From contig CM060175.1 of assembly GCA_030549775.1 (NCBI GenBank), forward strand, positions 30,212,762-30,276,761: a DNA stretch of 64,000 nt. The letters run 5' to 3'. The stretch is from Tamarix chinensis. Taxonomy: Eukaryota > Streptophyta > Magnoliopsida > Caryophyllales > Tamaricaceae. Shown piece by piece: positions 26,190 to 38,151 of this stretch (the stretch's first letter is position 1; every line of letters starts with the position of its first letter). The position numbers were made by a program, and so were the translations under genes. The notes beneath the pieces are model-generated. The model was not told the origin of the DNA, ran no database searches, and worked only from the letters and a program-made list of their open reading frames with translations.

Positions 26190-26462
26190 TTTACACATAT
26201 TATGTTGATAGAGCTTGCCGGTGTGCTAGAGCTAAAGAATTACTTGTATATGTAATTGCTAACTCAAATAAAATATTTTTAAGCTTGTAAAAAAAAGAAA
26301 AATTTTGAAAAGTTAATAGAGCTTAATTTAGAAACTGCTTTTCTCATGTCTGTCCCTACACATTTAATTTTTATTTTGTCTTAATTTCTTCACTATTGAT
26401 ATGTATTTGTTAATTATTTAATTTAATTATTGGTAAACTTAGACAAAATAAGTTAGTTTATG
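26190..26462 (+). repeat. Left flank of the gypsy element: tandem repeat and R-family piece
   Basis: A segment containing TTGATAGAGCTTGCCGGTG (about 26,205) recurs at about 33,447, beyond the gypsy element. Without the insertion the two would be about 0.49 kb apart, so this was a tandem repeat before the insertion. The part at 26,290-26,462 matches the R-family unit (compare 15,880-15,985) and continues after the element at 33,212. Confidence 0.7.
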
Positions 26463-27282
26463 TGATGGAAACCTGTTAGGGTTTCACGAAAGGATCGAAA
26501 GATTAATCAAGCGCAATGTTTGATTTGCCGGTTTAGCCTAAGGAAAAACTCCAAAGGAAGACCCAAAGATTCAGAGGTACAGTTTGTACAACGGCAACTG
26601 AAATCGAAGAAAAAATGATCAAGATCGATCAAAGCAAGAGAGAGCAGATTTAGAGAAGAAGAGCGAGCGAGAGATTCGCCGAGAGAGAGACAAGTCGCGA
26701 GAAGAATCAAGAAAACTCAGCAATGTATTCTGTCAAAGATGTCCGCGTATTACACTTTACAAGCTATTTATACTAGTATGACAGACCGTATAACAAACAT
26801 ACAAAATACCCACACAATACAGACCAGATGAGATACATAGCCAGCCTTACAACGGAATGGGATGTTACTTTGGGCCACACAAGTAAGTCGACCAGCCCAA
26901 ATAACACACAAGAGAAATGCCTCAAATACAAGGTAAGTTTGAGACATAATTCCCATCAGCTAAAAACTTTAGCTAATCATGGCTATTAAGGATTGATTAA
27001 TCCACAATCCATATAGTCCAAAATTAAGGACCGGGTGGCGGATTATACAACCGACCTAATTTCCATTAGCTAATTCGACCGGCGAATGCATCATATGGGA
27101 TTACAATTAATTAACAAAAATTACATAATCTGCACATTCCAGCAGCTGCATCCAAAGATCCACAGAGTCCATATGCTGCATTACACTCCTATTTATCCAC
27201 CAAATAAGACAAACAATTATAAGTAAATAATTCACAGCAATTATCAAAATTAATTAAATATAAATTCTTAAGATTCATATCA
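26463..27282 (-). repeat. 3' LTR of the gypsy element
   Basis: This copy starts TGATGGAAACCTG and ends TTCATATCA on the plus strand. It differs from the right LTR by scattered substitutions, densest in the first 90 bp, and lacks a 20-odd-base duplication seen there at about 33,036-33,060. The amount of difference indicates that the insertion is not recent. Confidence 0.92.
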
Positions 27283-29827
27283 TTCCCCTCTTCTTGGAAA
27301 GGTTTCGCCTCTGAAACCTGAATAAGTCCCAGAAATGGACTAAGATCAGCCACATTAAAAGTATTGCTCACATTCTCAAATTTAACAGGTAAATCAATCT
27401 TATAAGCATTATCATTAATTTTCTCTAACACAGTAAATGGTCAATCTCCTCTAGAGTTCAACTTTGACTTTCTAAGATTTGGAAATCTCTCCTTCCAAAG
27501 GTGTACCCAAACTAAGTCTCCAGGTTTAAAAATCATTTTTCTCCTTCTTTTATTAGCATGTTCAGCCATCTGTTACACTTTTTTATTAATCTGTTGACTT
27601 ACAGATTCATGTAACCTTTTCATATTATCAGCTCTAGATTCAGCATCAAAATTTTGCAATTCAGCATGAGGCAAATGACTAAAATCTAAAGGAGTTAAAG
27701 GATTAAAACCATACACAATCTCAAATGGAGTTTTATTAGTTGTAGAATGCAAAGTCCTATTATAAGCAAATTCCACTTGAGGTAAAACATATTCCCATTG
27801 TTTAAGATTCTTCCAAGGACAGCTCTTAACATGTTTCCTAATGTTCTATTTACTACCTCAGTTTGTCCATCACTTTGAGGGTGACAAGTTGTAGAAAACA
27901 ATAACTTAGTCCCTAATTTTCCCCACAAAACTTTCCAGAAATGACTTAAAAACTTAACATCTCTATCTGAAACTATAGTCTTAGGAATACCATGTAATTT
28001 AACCACATTAGAAAAAAATAATTCAGCCACTGCTACAGCATCATTTGTTTTATTACAAGGTATAAAATGAGCCATTTTAATGAACCTACCTACTACAACC
28101 ATTATTGAATCCTTAGCTCTATTAGTCCTAGGTAATCCTAAAACAAAATCCAAAGATACATCAACCCAAGGATGGTTAGAGACAGGTAAGGGAGTATACA
28201 ATTGACACTATGAGCTTCTTGAATTAATAAAGCTCTGTAAGAACATGCAGGAATACACAACCTATTCTCCCTAAACAAATAACCTTCATTAATAAAATAC
28301 TTTCCTTGTGTAGAAACTTCATACTTTTTATAAATTTCTTTAAAATCAATATCTTCTAAGTATAATAGTTTAATATTGGAAAAACCTAACAAAGTAGTAT
28401 CAGCAGCATTTAATAAAGCATATCTCCTGGATAAAGCATCTTCAACTATATTATCACTACCTTTCTTATACTTAATTATGTAAGGAAAACTCTCAATAAA
28501 TTCTATCCATCTACCTTGTCTTCTATTTAACTTTGATTGACTTTTTAAATACTTAATAGCTTCCTAATCAGTATTAATTACAAATTCTCTATGCCACAAA
28601 TAATGTTGCCACACTTCTAAAGCTCTTACTAAAGCATACAGTTCCTTTTCATAAGTAGAATAATTCAAAGTACTACCATTCAATTTCTCACTAACATAAG
28701 CTATTGGCTTGCCCTCTTGAGAAAGTACATCCCCTATTCCTAACCCTGAAGCATCACAGTCTAATTCAAACATCTTTTCAAAGTCAGGAAGACTCAACAC
28801 AGGTGCTTGGGTTAATTTAGTCTTAAGTGCCTCAAAAGATTTCTATTGTTCTAAACCCCAATTAAACCCATTATCCTTCTTTGTTATGGCAATCAAGGGA
28901 GCAGCTATAGTACTAAAGTTTCTCACAAATCTTCTGTAAAAAGAACACAACCCATGAAAACTTCTTACTTCAGTCACACTCTTTGGTACAGGCCATTCTT
29001 GAATAGCTCTAACATTATCTTCATCTACAGATATACCATCTTTTCCTACCACAAATCCTAAGAAAACCACACTTTCCAGACAAAATCTAGACTTAGTTAA
29101 ATTAGCATAAAGCTATTCTGTCTTAAACACATTTAAAATAATCCTTAAGTGTTTCAGGTGTTCCTCTAAAGATTTACTATATATAAGTATATCATCAAAA
29201 TAAACAACCACAAATTTTCCAATAAATTCCCTCAAAACATAGTTCATAAGTCTCATAAAAGTACTAGGAGCATTTGACAACCCAAAAGGCATCACTAACC
29301 ATTCATATAATCCAAAATTAGTCTTAAAAGCTGTCTTCCACTCATCTCCTGGTTTCATTCTAATTTGATGATACCCACTTTTTAAATCTATTTTTGAAAA
29401 TATAACAGCACCATGCAATTGATCCAACATTTCATCAAGCCTAGGGATAGGATATCTATACTTGATAGTTATTTTATTTACTGCCCTGCTATCCACACAC
29501 ATCCTCCAACTACCATCCTTTTTAGGCACTAATAACACTGGTACTGCATAAGACTCATAGACTCCTTAATGTATCCTTTACTTAACAGTTCAGAGACCTG
29601 TCCTTAACCTCTTCAGGATTAGCCCTATAAGCAGGTCTGTTTGGTATAATAGCTCTTGGAATAAAATCTATTTGATGTTCTATTCCCCTTAATGGAGGTA
29701 ATCCACTAGGAATGTCCTCAGGAAACAACTCACTATATTCTTCCAATAACTGTTTCACTGTACTAGGTATTTCTTCGCTTATTCCTCTCTCACACTCATA
29801 ACAGTCCTTATAAATCATCAAGTACAC
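27189..29827 (-). pseudogene. Broken gypsy pol: reverse transcriptase, RNase H, integrase
   Basis: Read on the minus strand. The protease-RT linker is at 29,582-29,827. The RT palm (29,113-29,538) has the active-site Tyr-Phe-Asp-Asp and the stretch Val-Met-Pro-Phe-Gly-Leu. The RT connection is at 28,843-29,070, and RNase H at 28,564-28,800 begins Asp-Cys-Asp-Ala-Ser-Gly. The integrase core (27,695-28,201) shows the three acidic residues in Val-Asp-Val-Ser, Ser-Asp-Arg-Asp and Gln-Thr-Glu. The C-terminal part is at 27,573-27,776 and 27,189-27,431. Stops break the RT/RNase H frame near 29,113, 28,843 and 28,564. The frame changes between linker and RT, before the integrase core, and again inside the integrase near 27,800. 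The HHCC zinc domain is largely deleted: the text jumps from Glu-Ala-His to just before the core. The last 31 codons lie inside the 3' LTR. Confidence 0.9.
27283..27297 (-). other. Polypurine tract of the gypsy element
   Basis: On the minus strand CCAAGAAGAGGGGAA lies directly before the TGATATG of the 3' LTR. The tract also encodes part of the pol C terminus (Gln-Glu-Glu-Gly-Asn), an overlap of coding and priming functions. Confidence 0.8.
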
Positions 29828-30075
29828 ATTGGATTTCTTTTCATTGCCTTTCCTACATCCTTACCTTTAGCATAAAACTTAGAAGTTCCTTTCATGTCCT
29901 TTGAGCTAATATCATTCTCCAAACTAGGTTTAGATAACTCCTTATAATCATATTTAATTTTAATTTGATCCTCAAATATTTCTTTTGGAGTCATAGGTGC
30001 TAATACAATCTTCCTATCATCCTTCTGTACTGTATACCTATTTTTATAACTATCATGTATTACCCTCCTATCATA

Positions 30076-31695
30076 TTACCAAGGTCTACCTAACAACAGG
30101 TGAGCAGCATGCATAGGAACTATATCACATAAAACAGAATCTTCATATTTTCCTAATTTTAAATTTATTAAAACTTGTTGACTAACTTTGACATCTCCTA
30201 ATTCATTAAGCCATTGCAATCTATATGGTTTTGGATGTTTAGTAGTTGTTAAACCTAACTTAGACACTAACAGAGTACTAGCAGCATTAATACAACTACC
30301 ACTATCTATGGCCATGTTAAAGCACTTATCATCAATTAAAAATATGGTATGGAATATATTTTCTCTTTGTATAGCATTAGAATCAAGTAATTTATTACTG
30401 TTTAAAGCCCTACGAACCACAAAAAGATCCCTACTCACTGGCAATTCTACTTCTTCCTCTAGATCACTATCATCTTCTCTAACTACACTAACCTCTTCCT
30501 CTTCTTCTTCAGATTCAGATTCTATATCTCCAGACTCTTTAATTAAAATGTTTCTCTTGTTTGGACATTCAGAAGCTATATGTCCTAATCCTCCACATCT
30601 AAAACATTTAATATCCCTAGTCTTGTTTGATCCATTCACAGGGTTTGTCATCACATTCTTACCCTTTTCAAACTTCTGTCCTACCTTAACTTCATTGTTT
30701 CTACCTTTAAATTCAACCTTACTATTATTCTTCCAGTTTCCAGAAGTAGTTCCTCCAAAATTTCTCCTTACTGTAGTCTTAAACCCAATCCCAGGGGGTT
30801 TATATTGCCTAGATTTCCTTAATTGAATCTCTATCTTAGTAGCTATATTTACCATCTCATTTAAAGTCCCACAAGGATATAATTCTACTTTATCAGCTAT
30901 CTCTAAATTTAATCCACTCAGAAACCTAGCCATGGTAGCATCATCATCCTCAATAACTCCTGTCTTAATAATCAAAACTTCTAAGTCCTTATAATAATCA
31001 TCCACTGTCCTCACTCCTTGACTAATAGTTTGCAACCTCTTATGCAATTCCCTATAATAGTAACTTGGCACAAACCTCTTTCTCATTAAAGTCTTAAATT
31101 CTGCCCAAGTCTGTATAGGTGGTTCCCCACACCTTTGTCTAGTTAACACCAAATTATGATAACAAGAGGACGCATACTCAGTAAATTCTACTACAACCAC
31201 CTTGATTTTCTTTTCTTCAGAATAATTATGACACTCAAACACTAGTTGTATTTTCCTTTCCCATTCAAAATAATAATCAGGGTCATTCCTGCCATTAAAC
31301 TCTGGTATACTAAGCTTAAGGTTATTCAAATTCCTATCAATGAACTCTAATTCCCTATCTTGCCTATTGTTCTGTCTAGGCATCCTATCACTATTGTTAG
31401 ATACTCGATCTTCCAACTCTTCTAGATTAGCTATGGGTGGAATTCTAATCCTAGGATCCATTGGAGCCCTTCCTAAAACTCCTGCTTGATTAGTTTCAAC
31501 TCTGTTATGTTGCAATTCATTGATTCTTATTTCCTGTTCTCCTAGTCTTTGTTCTAGGTTAGCAGATAAAACAGCAAATTGAGCAGTCATTTGTTCTTGA
31601 AAAGTTCTAAGGGTTTCTAAAAGATCATTACTAGAAATAGATTGATTAACAGACTGACCATTGTTAGACATAATGAAATTTTTAGACTTAAACAA
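30076..31695 (-). pseudogene. Gypsy gag-protease frame, truncated by a stop
   Basis: This 539-codon frame opens Met-Phe-Lys; a second Met eight codons in (about 31,671) is an equally likely start. Residues about 20-75 form a helical region. About 110-290 is the retrotransposon gag capsid-like domain (Trp-Glu-Arg-Lys-Ile near 145). About 363-376 is a CCHC zinc knuckle (C-F-R-C..H..C), followed by an acidic run of Glu residues. The retropepsin-like protease begins near 445, with the active-site Asp-Ser-Gly at about 465-467 and a Leu-Leu-Gly-Arg-Pro-Trp stretch at the end. The frame stops there by a TAA in place of a sense codon, and the protein text continues in the same frame to about 29,828 before two more stops. 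Gag would build the particle and protease would mature it. The frame is open for its full gag length, so it decayed late or was lightly hit. Confidence 0.9.
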
Positions 31696-32350
31696 CTAAC
31701 ATAGCAGCAATTAATCAATAGAATCAATTTATTTAAGAACTTCAGACAAAAAGAACACACAGTCCAATCACAAGAAGTATCACAGTATCAATGATTAACA
31801 GAAATAGCAATAGTATAGCTTACTCAGACTTATTCAAGTCAATAATAATTCGACAAAAATGACTACGTAAAAGGGAACGATATTACCGCGTCTGCTTAAG
31901 CAATTAATCCACTTATTTAGGGTACCCCTCTTCTTGGAGGTCTAACCCTTTTCTCGAAACCAAAGGTTCGCCGGTTATTTCACCTGAGTACTTATTAACA
32001 AACAAGTAATTTGTAAAGAAATTGGAAATTAAGTATAGCAGATAGTAGTATTTAACAAGAAAATTTACGAATCGAGGTTACCAACAATAATTTGTCGCAC
32101 AGTCAGTCAAGATTCAAGTTCTTGACCAAACCCTAGGTCGATTAGGGTTTCTCTTCAGAACTTTCGAAACAGCGGACCAAAATACTTCAATCGCCGGTTC
32201 TAGAATGACGAAAATCGAAACAGTCCTCGTCGTTGCAAACCCTAAAATTTCACACCTCAAAATAGGGTTAGCGAAATATAGAGATCGACTCAAAAATTGA
32301 AGAAAATTTAATCAGTAACAAAGAAAACTACGAGCACTCTAATAATCAAG

Positions 32351-32362
32351 GCTCTGATACCA
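32351..32362 (-). other. Primer binding site of the gypsy element
   Basis: TGGTATCAGAGC on the minus strand, two bases inside the 5' LTR, is complementary to initiator tRNA-Met. The same primer sequence is used by the 863-12,335 element. Confidence 0.92.
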
Positions 32363-32364
32363 AA

Positions 32365-33206
32365 TGATGGAAACATGTTAGGGTTTCATGAAAGGATCGA
32401 AAGATTAATCAAGCGCAATGTTCGATTCGCCAGTTCAGCTTAAGGAAAAACTCCAAAGGAAGACCCAAAGATTCAGAGGCACAGTTTGTACAACGGCAAC
32501 TGAAATCGAAGAAAGAATGATCAAGATCGATCAAAGCAAGAGAGAGCAGATTTAGAGAAGAAGAGCGAGCGAGAGATTCGCCGAGAGAGAGACAAGTCGC
32601 GAGAAGAATCGAGAAAACTCAGCAATGTATTCTGTCAAAGATGTCCGCGTATTACACTTTACAAGCTATTTATACTAGTATGACAGACCGTATAACAGAC
32701 GTACAAAATACCCACACAATACAGACCAGACGAGATACACAGCCAGCCTTACAACGGAATGGGATGTTACTTTGGGCCACACAAGTAAGTCGACCAGCCC
32801 AAATAACACACAAGAGAAATGCCCCAAATACAAGGTAAGTTTGAGACATAATTCCCATCAGCTAAAAACTTTAGCTAATCATGGCTATTAAGGATTGATT
32901 AATCCACAATCCATCTAGTCCAAAATTAAGGACCGGGTGGCGGATTATACAACCGACCTAATTTCCATTAGCCAATTCGATCGGCGAATGCATCATATGG
33001 GATTACAATTAATTAACAAAAATTACATAATCTGCACACTTCAGATACATAATCTGCACATTCCAACAGCTGCATCCAAAGATCCACAAAGTCCATATGC
33101 TGCATTACACTCCTATTTATCCACCAAATAAGACAAACAATTATAAGAAAATAATTCACAACAATTATCAAAATTAATTAAATATAAATTATTAAGATTC
33201 ATATCA
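32365..33206 (-). repeat. 5' LTR of the gypsy element
   Basis: The 842-bp copy is flanked on the outer side by TTATG (33,207-33,211). A short internal duplication near 33,036-33,060 (ATACATAATCTGCACA repeated) is absent from the 3' LTR. The untranslated leader between this LTR and gag (31,696-32,350) has no further frame. Confidence 0.92.
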
Positions 33207-34639
33207 TTATGGTTGATTCTTCTCTTTTGTTTATTGTATTTGCATTTTGGTTGCTATTTTTTCCATTAAAGAGAAATTCAATTTCTTTACTAAAAATTAC
33301 AATTTAGATTTAACCTATTTATCACTTTATGTTATTTTAGTTTTATTTGTAATTTTTAGAGTTTGTCTCGTGTTAGTTTTTATACTGTTTTAAAAAAGAA
33401 AAATTAATGTAGTTTATTTTATTTTATTTGATTTCTTTTAATGTATTATGTTGATAGAGCTTGCCGGTGTGCTAGAGTTAAAAAATTACTTGTATGTGTA
33501 GTTGCTGACTTAAAAGAATATTTTTCATTACTTGACTTTTAACTACTTCAATCGATAATACTACTTTCTATTGCATTTTCCTAATCAGCTTGGTATTTCC
33601 TCGAAGGATGTTTATGTGTGGTGATATTGCTTCTATTTATCAAAAGTTTTTGCATTTTTGTTTCCATAATTATTTTTCTATAAATATTGTCACCAAGAGT
33701 TAGATTTATTATACACAGGTTAAAATAGATGACATGAAGGTTGATAAGGTTATATGTGTATTTAATTCATTCAATTTAATTTAGTTCATGTTATATACTT
33801 TGCATCAATTAAGATACTAAGAGCTCAATTTTGAACTCCTGTTTAGCTATAGAATGAAGATAATAAAAGGAGACTATAGTTTTAGTTTTATTACTAGGAT
33901 TGAAACACAGATTTTTATGAAATAGAGGATTAAATAATGAAGAAAATTATAAAGTCTCCTCTACATCTTACCATTTTCTCTTCCTCTTTTCCCTCTGCAT
34001 GTGTGCACATCTTGCTTGCTAAGTCAGGAATATCCGTGGATACATTCAATTATTTGCATCTTCGATTCATTTCATTATAATTGTAACATTTAATCATGTA
34101 CTTTCTTTTTCGAGCATGATTGTTGATTGTTTTTCTGTAGAAAATGTATCCATCTTGAGAGGATCTATCCTTTATCTTCTTTCTTTGACCTGTTTTAGAT
34201 TTTATTTTATTTATAATGTTCAATCACTGACACAACATCTATTGCATAGTCGTATTCTTGGTCAGATAGATATAGTTGAAGATCAATTTTTTATTTGTAT
34301 TGAAGGGCTCAATTTCCAATAATGGGATTAACTTCTTTTACTTATGCAGTCAGGAAATCATTGCTTGTGTATTTATATGCTTCCTTCTTCTCCGAAGAAA
34401 GGGTCAGTGTCATAGAATATTACCCCTCTTAAAAGTAACTTGAAGGTTGTTGAATTGGCTGATGCTGTTGGGTTATGAGTTTGGTGTGATATTAAGCAAC
34501 TAGCAGGTATACTAGCTTACATGTCTTGCCTTTTAGTTGATTGTCTTTGAAACAAAGAAACATAATGGTTCTCTTTAGCTATTTTTCCAAGCATATCATG
34601 TTGGCTGAAAAGGTATAGTTACTTATTGTGCTACAACTA
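33207..34639. other. R-family remnant and AT-rich DNA without a recognised gene
   Basis: After the target duplication the sequence resumes the R-family unit (compare 17,200-17,300). At 33,432-33,530 it repeats the segment that also lies left of the gypsy element. From about 33,540 to 34,640 I see no gene; short open frames here have the composition of the background. Confidence 0.5.
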
Positions 34640-35060
34640 AAGGAGGTGAAAGAAATAGGGGTACTAAAGGTGTGTCGAATGAGGCCTTTTCTATTAGGGG
34701 TTCTGAATTTATTATTGTGGTGGCTTTGGGGATTTGTTTGATTTGTTTCCCAATAGGAGATGGTGGTGCGAGGCTGTTTTGTTGTGTTTCAGGGGAGTAT
34801 CGGTGTTTTGTTCTCTGTCTGTGGAGGGTATGTACAGGCAAGGGGTTGGTAGGTAGCCTATGCTGGATCTATTTTAATAATGTTTTGATATAGTGCACTG
34901 AGAGCTTATTTTCTCATGTGGTTAGTTCAAAAAATAAAATATGAATGGTGTTTTTTATTTTTATGATTCCTGAATATTTTTATTTTCTGATTTTTTTGAA
35001 TGGATAATAATGTTGATAATTTCCTGCTGCCCAATATTTAAATTTATATTCCCAGATTTG
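34640..35060 (+). repeat. Repeat X, plus-strand copy
   Basis: This segment includes TTTGTTTCCCAATAGGAGAT followed by GGTGGTGCGAGGCTG. It resembles the reverse complement of about 59,035-59,420, diverged but collinear, ending at the shared GCTGCCCAATATTTAAATTTA. The function is unknown; it may be an intron or 3' region of one of the captured genes. Confidence 0.6.
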
Positions 35061-36156
35061 TTTCAGATAATGGAGTTTATTTATTTTTTATTTAATTTCT
35101 GATTGATTGTTTGCTTTAATTATGATTTATTATTTGGTGTTATTAGATCAGGTATGTGCTTTTGGGCAAACATTAATATTTGCTATGGTGATGATGGTTT
35201 TTTCTTTCCTTATGCTTAGGAATGATTAAGTACTTCATACCATAGTAATTTGCCTCATAAGAATGACAATTTCTATTTATTTTATTTAGTAATTTTTGAA
35301 GTATTTTATTTTTTAGTTTCAAATGTCTTAATATTTATTAGACAACTTTATATGTATGATTGTTTATATAGATATCTTTGTACTAAACCTCAATATTTTA
35401 GACTTCCGTAGCACTATTGGATTTGGAGGCATATGCCTCTAATTTTCTAATTCCACTTGACTGCTTCGTCAAAATATAAAACCTCAGTATCTTACTTTGA
35501 GGTCACCTTTGTTGGGCGAATTTTTATTAGTTTTAGTCCCTAATTTTCCTTTTGAATGTGTAGTTGTGATAGAGTAGAAGTTTTAGTCCCTGATTTCCTT
35601 TTTGAATATGATGCACACCGCCAAACAGGGCCTGGGACTAGGGAGGGCCTTAATTTCTCAAATGGTAGAAGTATATATACATTGGATAGGAGATATAAAA
35701 ATATTAGACAATGTACAGCAAGTAGGTTGTTGAGATAGAGGCATAAATCATTTTGGGGCTGTATAAACAGTGTAATTTGGATTATGTGTTAGCTGGAAAA
35801 GATTTGGATAGGATGTGCTTGTAATGATGATGGTCAACCCCACCAAAATGGACATTGTTTTGAGATACATTTTTTTGATATGTATATATCTATGTTTGAT
35901 TGTGACTTGGCTTCTTTTTTGGAGTTCTTCTTTTACCATAAGACAAATGTGTATGATGTTTCTATTTGGTTTCACTCATAGTTGTACAGAAATATTCGGA
36001 TATTTGATCCCTTATTTTTCTTTTCCTTGTGATCAATTTAATATATTTTGACTAAATAATTTCAAAGTTTAACTCATGTGACTGTTTTTTTTTCTTGTGT
36101 TCTTAAATATAATTTTAGAAATATGCCTATATGCCAAGTTTGAAACCAATTGTGGC
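35061..36156. other. No recognised gene
   Basis: AT-rich DNA with two short duplicated phrases around AGTTTTAGTCCCTGATTT (about 35,530 and 35,580). An open frame on the plus strand (35,815-36,051) is hydrophobic but has no features of a known protein. Confidence 0.4.
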
Positions 36157-36788
36157 ATTACCTCCACCACCACCACCACTACTACTACCATAAATATAAT
36201 AAATTATTAGTATGCTTATTTTATTAATGATTAGTGTTAATCTTATAAACTTTTATTTATCAGTAAAAGTAATATTATTTGCATTGTTTTTACATAAAAT
36301 TTGCTTATACTGAAATTTCTAACTCCGTCTAATGGAGTAGGTTTAAGATGCTGCAGAATTTGATTCTCAAGTGTTGTGGCATTACTACTACCACCACCAC
36401 CACTACTACTACCATAAATACAATATATTATTAGTATGCTTATTTTATTAATGATTATTTTTAATCTTATAAACTTTTATTTATCAGTAAAAGTAATATT
36501 ATTTGCATTGTTTTTACATAAAATTTGCTTATACTAAAATTTCTAACTCCGTCTAATGGAGTAGGTTCAAGATGCTGCAGAATTTGATTCCCAAGTGTTG
36601 TGGCATTACTACTACCACCACCACCACTACTACTACCATAAATATAATATATTATTAGTATGCTTATTTTATTAATGATTATTGTTAATCTTATAAACTT
36701 TTATTTATCAGTAAAAGTAATATTATTTGCATTGCTTTTACATAAAATTTGCTTATACTGAAATTTCTAACTCCGTCTAATGGAGTAG
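36157..36788 (+). repeat. 224-bp tandem repeat, three copies, ending in a GAD exon
   Basis: The unit begins with ACCACCACCACTACTACTACC and runs through an AT-rich intron-like part to CTAACTCCGTCTAATGGAG. Equivalent points lie at 36,321, 36,545 and 36,769, a constant spacing of 224 bp. Each unit then carries TTCAAGATG (TTTAAGATG in the first), the start of the GAD exon. Only the third copy continues into the exon proper. The first two copies carry about 40 bases of exon-derived sequence before returning to the ACC run. Identity between copies is very high, so the triplication is recent relative to the decay of the gene. Confidence 0.88.
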
Positions 36789-38151
36789 GTTCAAGATGTT
36801 GTAGAATTCAATTCCCAGGAATGCTGCATATCATATCATAAACGATGAGCGTTTGTTGGATGGAAATTCAAAGTTGAACGTTGCATACTTTGTCTCTACG
36901 TGGATGGAGTCTGAATGTGACAGGCTTATGATGGCTGCTTTTAACAAGACCTATGTTGACATGGATGAGTACCCTATTACCACTGAACTTCTGGTAGCTA
37001 ATTAAACTCAACTAATTACAACAGCTACTTCCTGTATGAGATTGTTATTTTGTTCCCATTCTTTATCACGATTATCAACACAAAATCTAATATGGACCCA
37101 TTAGATATGTATCATTGATGGTAGCAGACAAGGAATGGTCACTGTATCTTCTTTGCAATATCAACTCCCTTGTATTCAATGAGCTTGTTAAAAGCCGACT
37201 TTGACGATATTTCTGCTATCTGTGTTTTCTTTTCAAAACTAGTGTGTAAACATGATTGGCCACCTCTTCAATGCTCCTATTGGGGATGGTGCAATGGCAG
37301 ATGGAGCATGGGCTCATTAGAGGCTATTACGCTTGTAGGATTAGCATTCAAAAGGAAGTGGCAGTAGAGCGAAAATCAGAAGGCAAATGTTATGACAATT
37401 CACCGGAGCGAATGTACAGGTCAGTTTGACTTTTCTCTTTTTTTGGCCTTCACTACCCCGATGAACTTCATATGTTATTTAATTTCCTCTTAATGGCCCT
37501 CTCAAATTGCATGTATTGACATGCTTTCTGCTATATATATTTTTTCATCCATCCATGTATAGGTTTGTTGGGAGAAATTTGCAAGGTACTATGAGGTGGA
37601 GCTAAAGGAAGTGAAATTGCATGATGGATCTAGATAAAGCTGTAGAACTTGTAGATGAGAATACCATGTGTGTTGCAGCATGCTAGGTTCAACCTTAACA
37701 AGCAAGGCGTCTTAACGACCTACTCACGAAGGAGGAGGAAATTGGATATGAAACACCAATTCATGTTGATGATGCTAGTGGTAGATTCATTGCTCCATTC
37801 CTTTACCCTGAGCTTGGATGGGATTTTTGCTTGCCGTTAAGAGTAGTAATATCAGTAGGGTTCTGTGGAGGAGCAAAGATGATATATGCCTGATGAACTT
37901 ATTTTTTAACATCAATTATTTGGGATCTAATCAGTCCACTTTCACGGTCAAATTCTCTAAAGGTATATGATTAGTTGCACATAAACAAAAAACTTGATAC
38001 TTGAATGTTCTTTTCCGATGAGTGGGAATCTTAGCTTTGCTATTTTTATCCTTCGTTGTCTTACTTATCCTATTTTCATATGCCTGCTCACTGTGTAGGT
38101 GCAAATTAGATAATTGTGAAACACTATCAGTTCATAAGGCTTGGCTTTGAG
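36789..38151 (+). pseudogene. GAD: Glutamate decarboxylase pseudogene, four exons
   Basis: GAD is the PLP-dependent cytosolic enzyme that makes GABA from glutamate. Exon 1 part (36,789-36,993) reads [10 protein letters not shown] and Tyr-Val-Asp-Met-Asp-Glu-Tyr-Pro, followed by GT. Exon 2 (about 37,243-37,419) reads Cys-Val-Asn-Met-Ile-Gly-His-Leu-Phe-Asn-Ala-Pro and later Gly-Leu-Ala-Phe-Lys-Arg-Lys-Trp-Gln. Exon 3 (37,563-37,962) reads Trp-Glu-Lys-Phe-Ala-Arg-Tyr-Tyr-Glu-Val-Glu-Leu-Lys and [10 protein letters not shown]. Exon 4 (38,099-38,151) reads His-Tyr-Gln-Phe-Ile-Arg-Leu-Gly-Phe-Glu. There is a stop in exon 1 near its start, a frame change and stops in exon 2, stops and frame changes in exon 3, and a stop in exon 4. 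The N terminus and the C-terminal third, including the calmodulin-binding tail of plant GADs, are not seen. The family call is secure; the copy cannot encode GAD. Confidence 0.93.

Larger units (their letters stand above)
26463..33206 (-). mobile_element. Ty3/gypsy LTR retrotransposon, complete outline but broken genes
   Basis: This 6,744-bp element has LTRs of 820 and 842 bp and TG...CA ends. It has a perfect TTATG target duplication (26,458-26,462 and 33,207-33,211), an initiator tRNA-Met primer site and a purine tract. The domain order on the minus strand is gag, protease, reverse transcriptase, RNase H, integrase, which is the Ty3/gypsy order. The pol frame runs on into the 3' LTR, and the protease and gag details look like the CRM or a related chromovirus-type lineage; this assignment is inference. 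Several stops, at least four frame changes and an integrase deletion show it is dead. It inserted into an R-family repeat. Confidence 0.93.

Noticed and set aside
30188..30826. 212-codon plus-strand frame
   Set aside because: Antisense shadow of the gag-protease frame; serine-rich text is the complement of the acidic gag stretch.
36789..38151. Functional GAD gene
   Set aside because: Stops in several exons, frame changes in exons 2 and 3, and missing N- and C-terminal exons.
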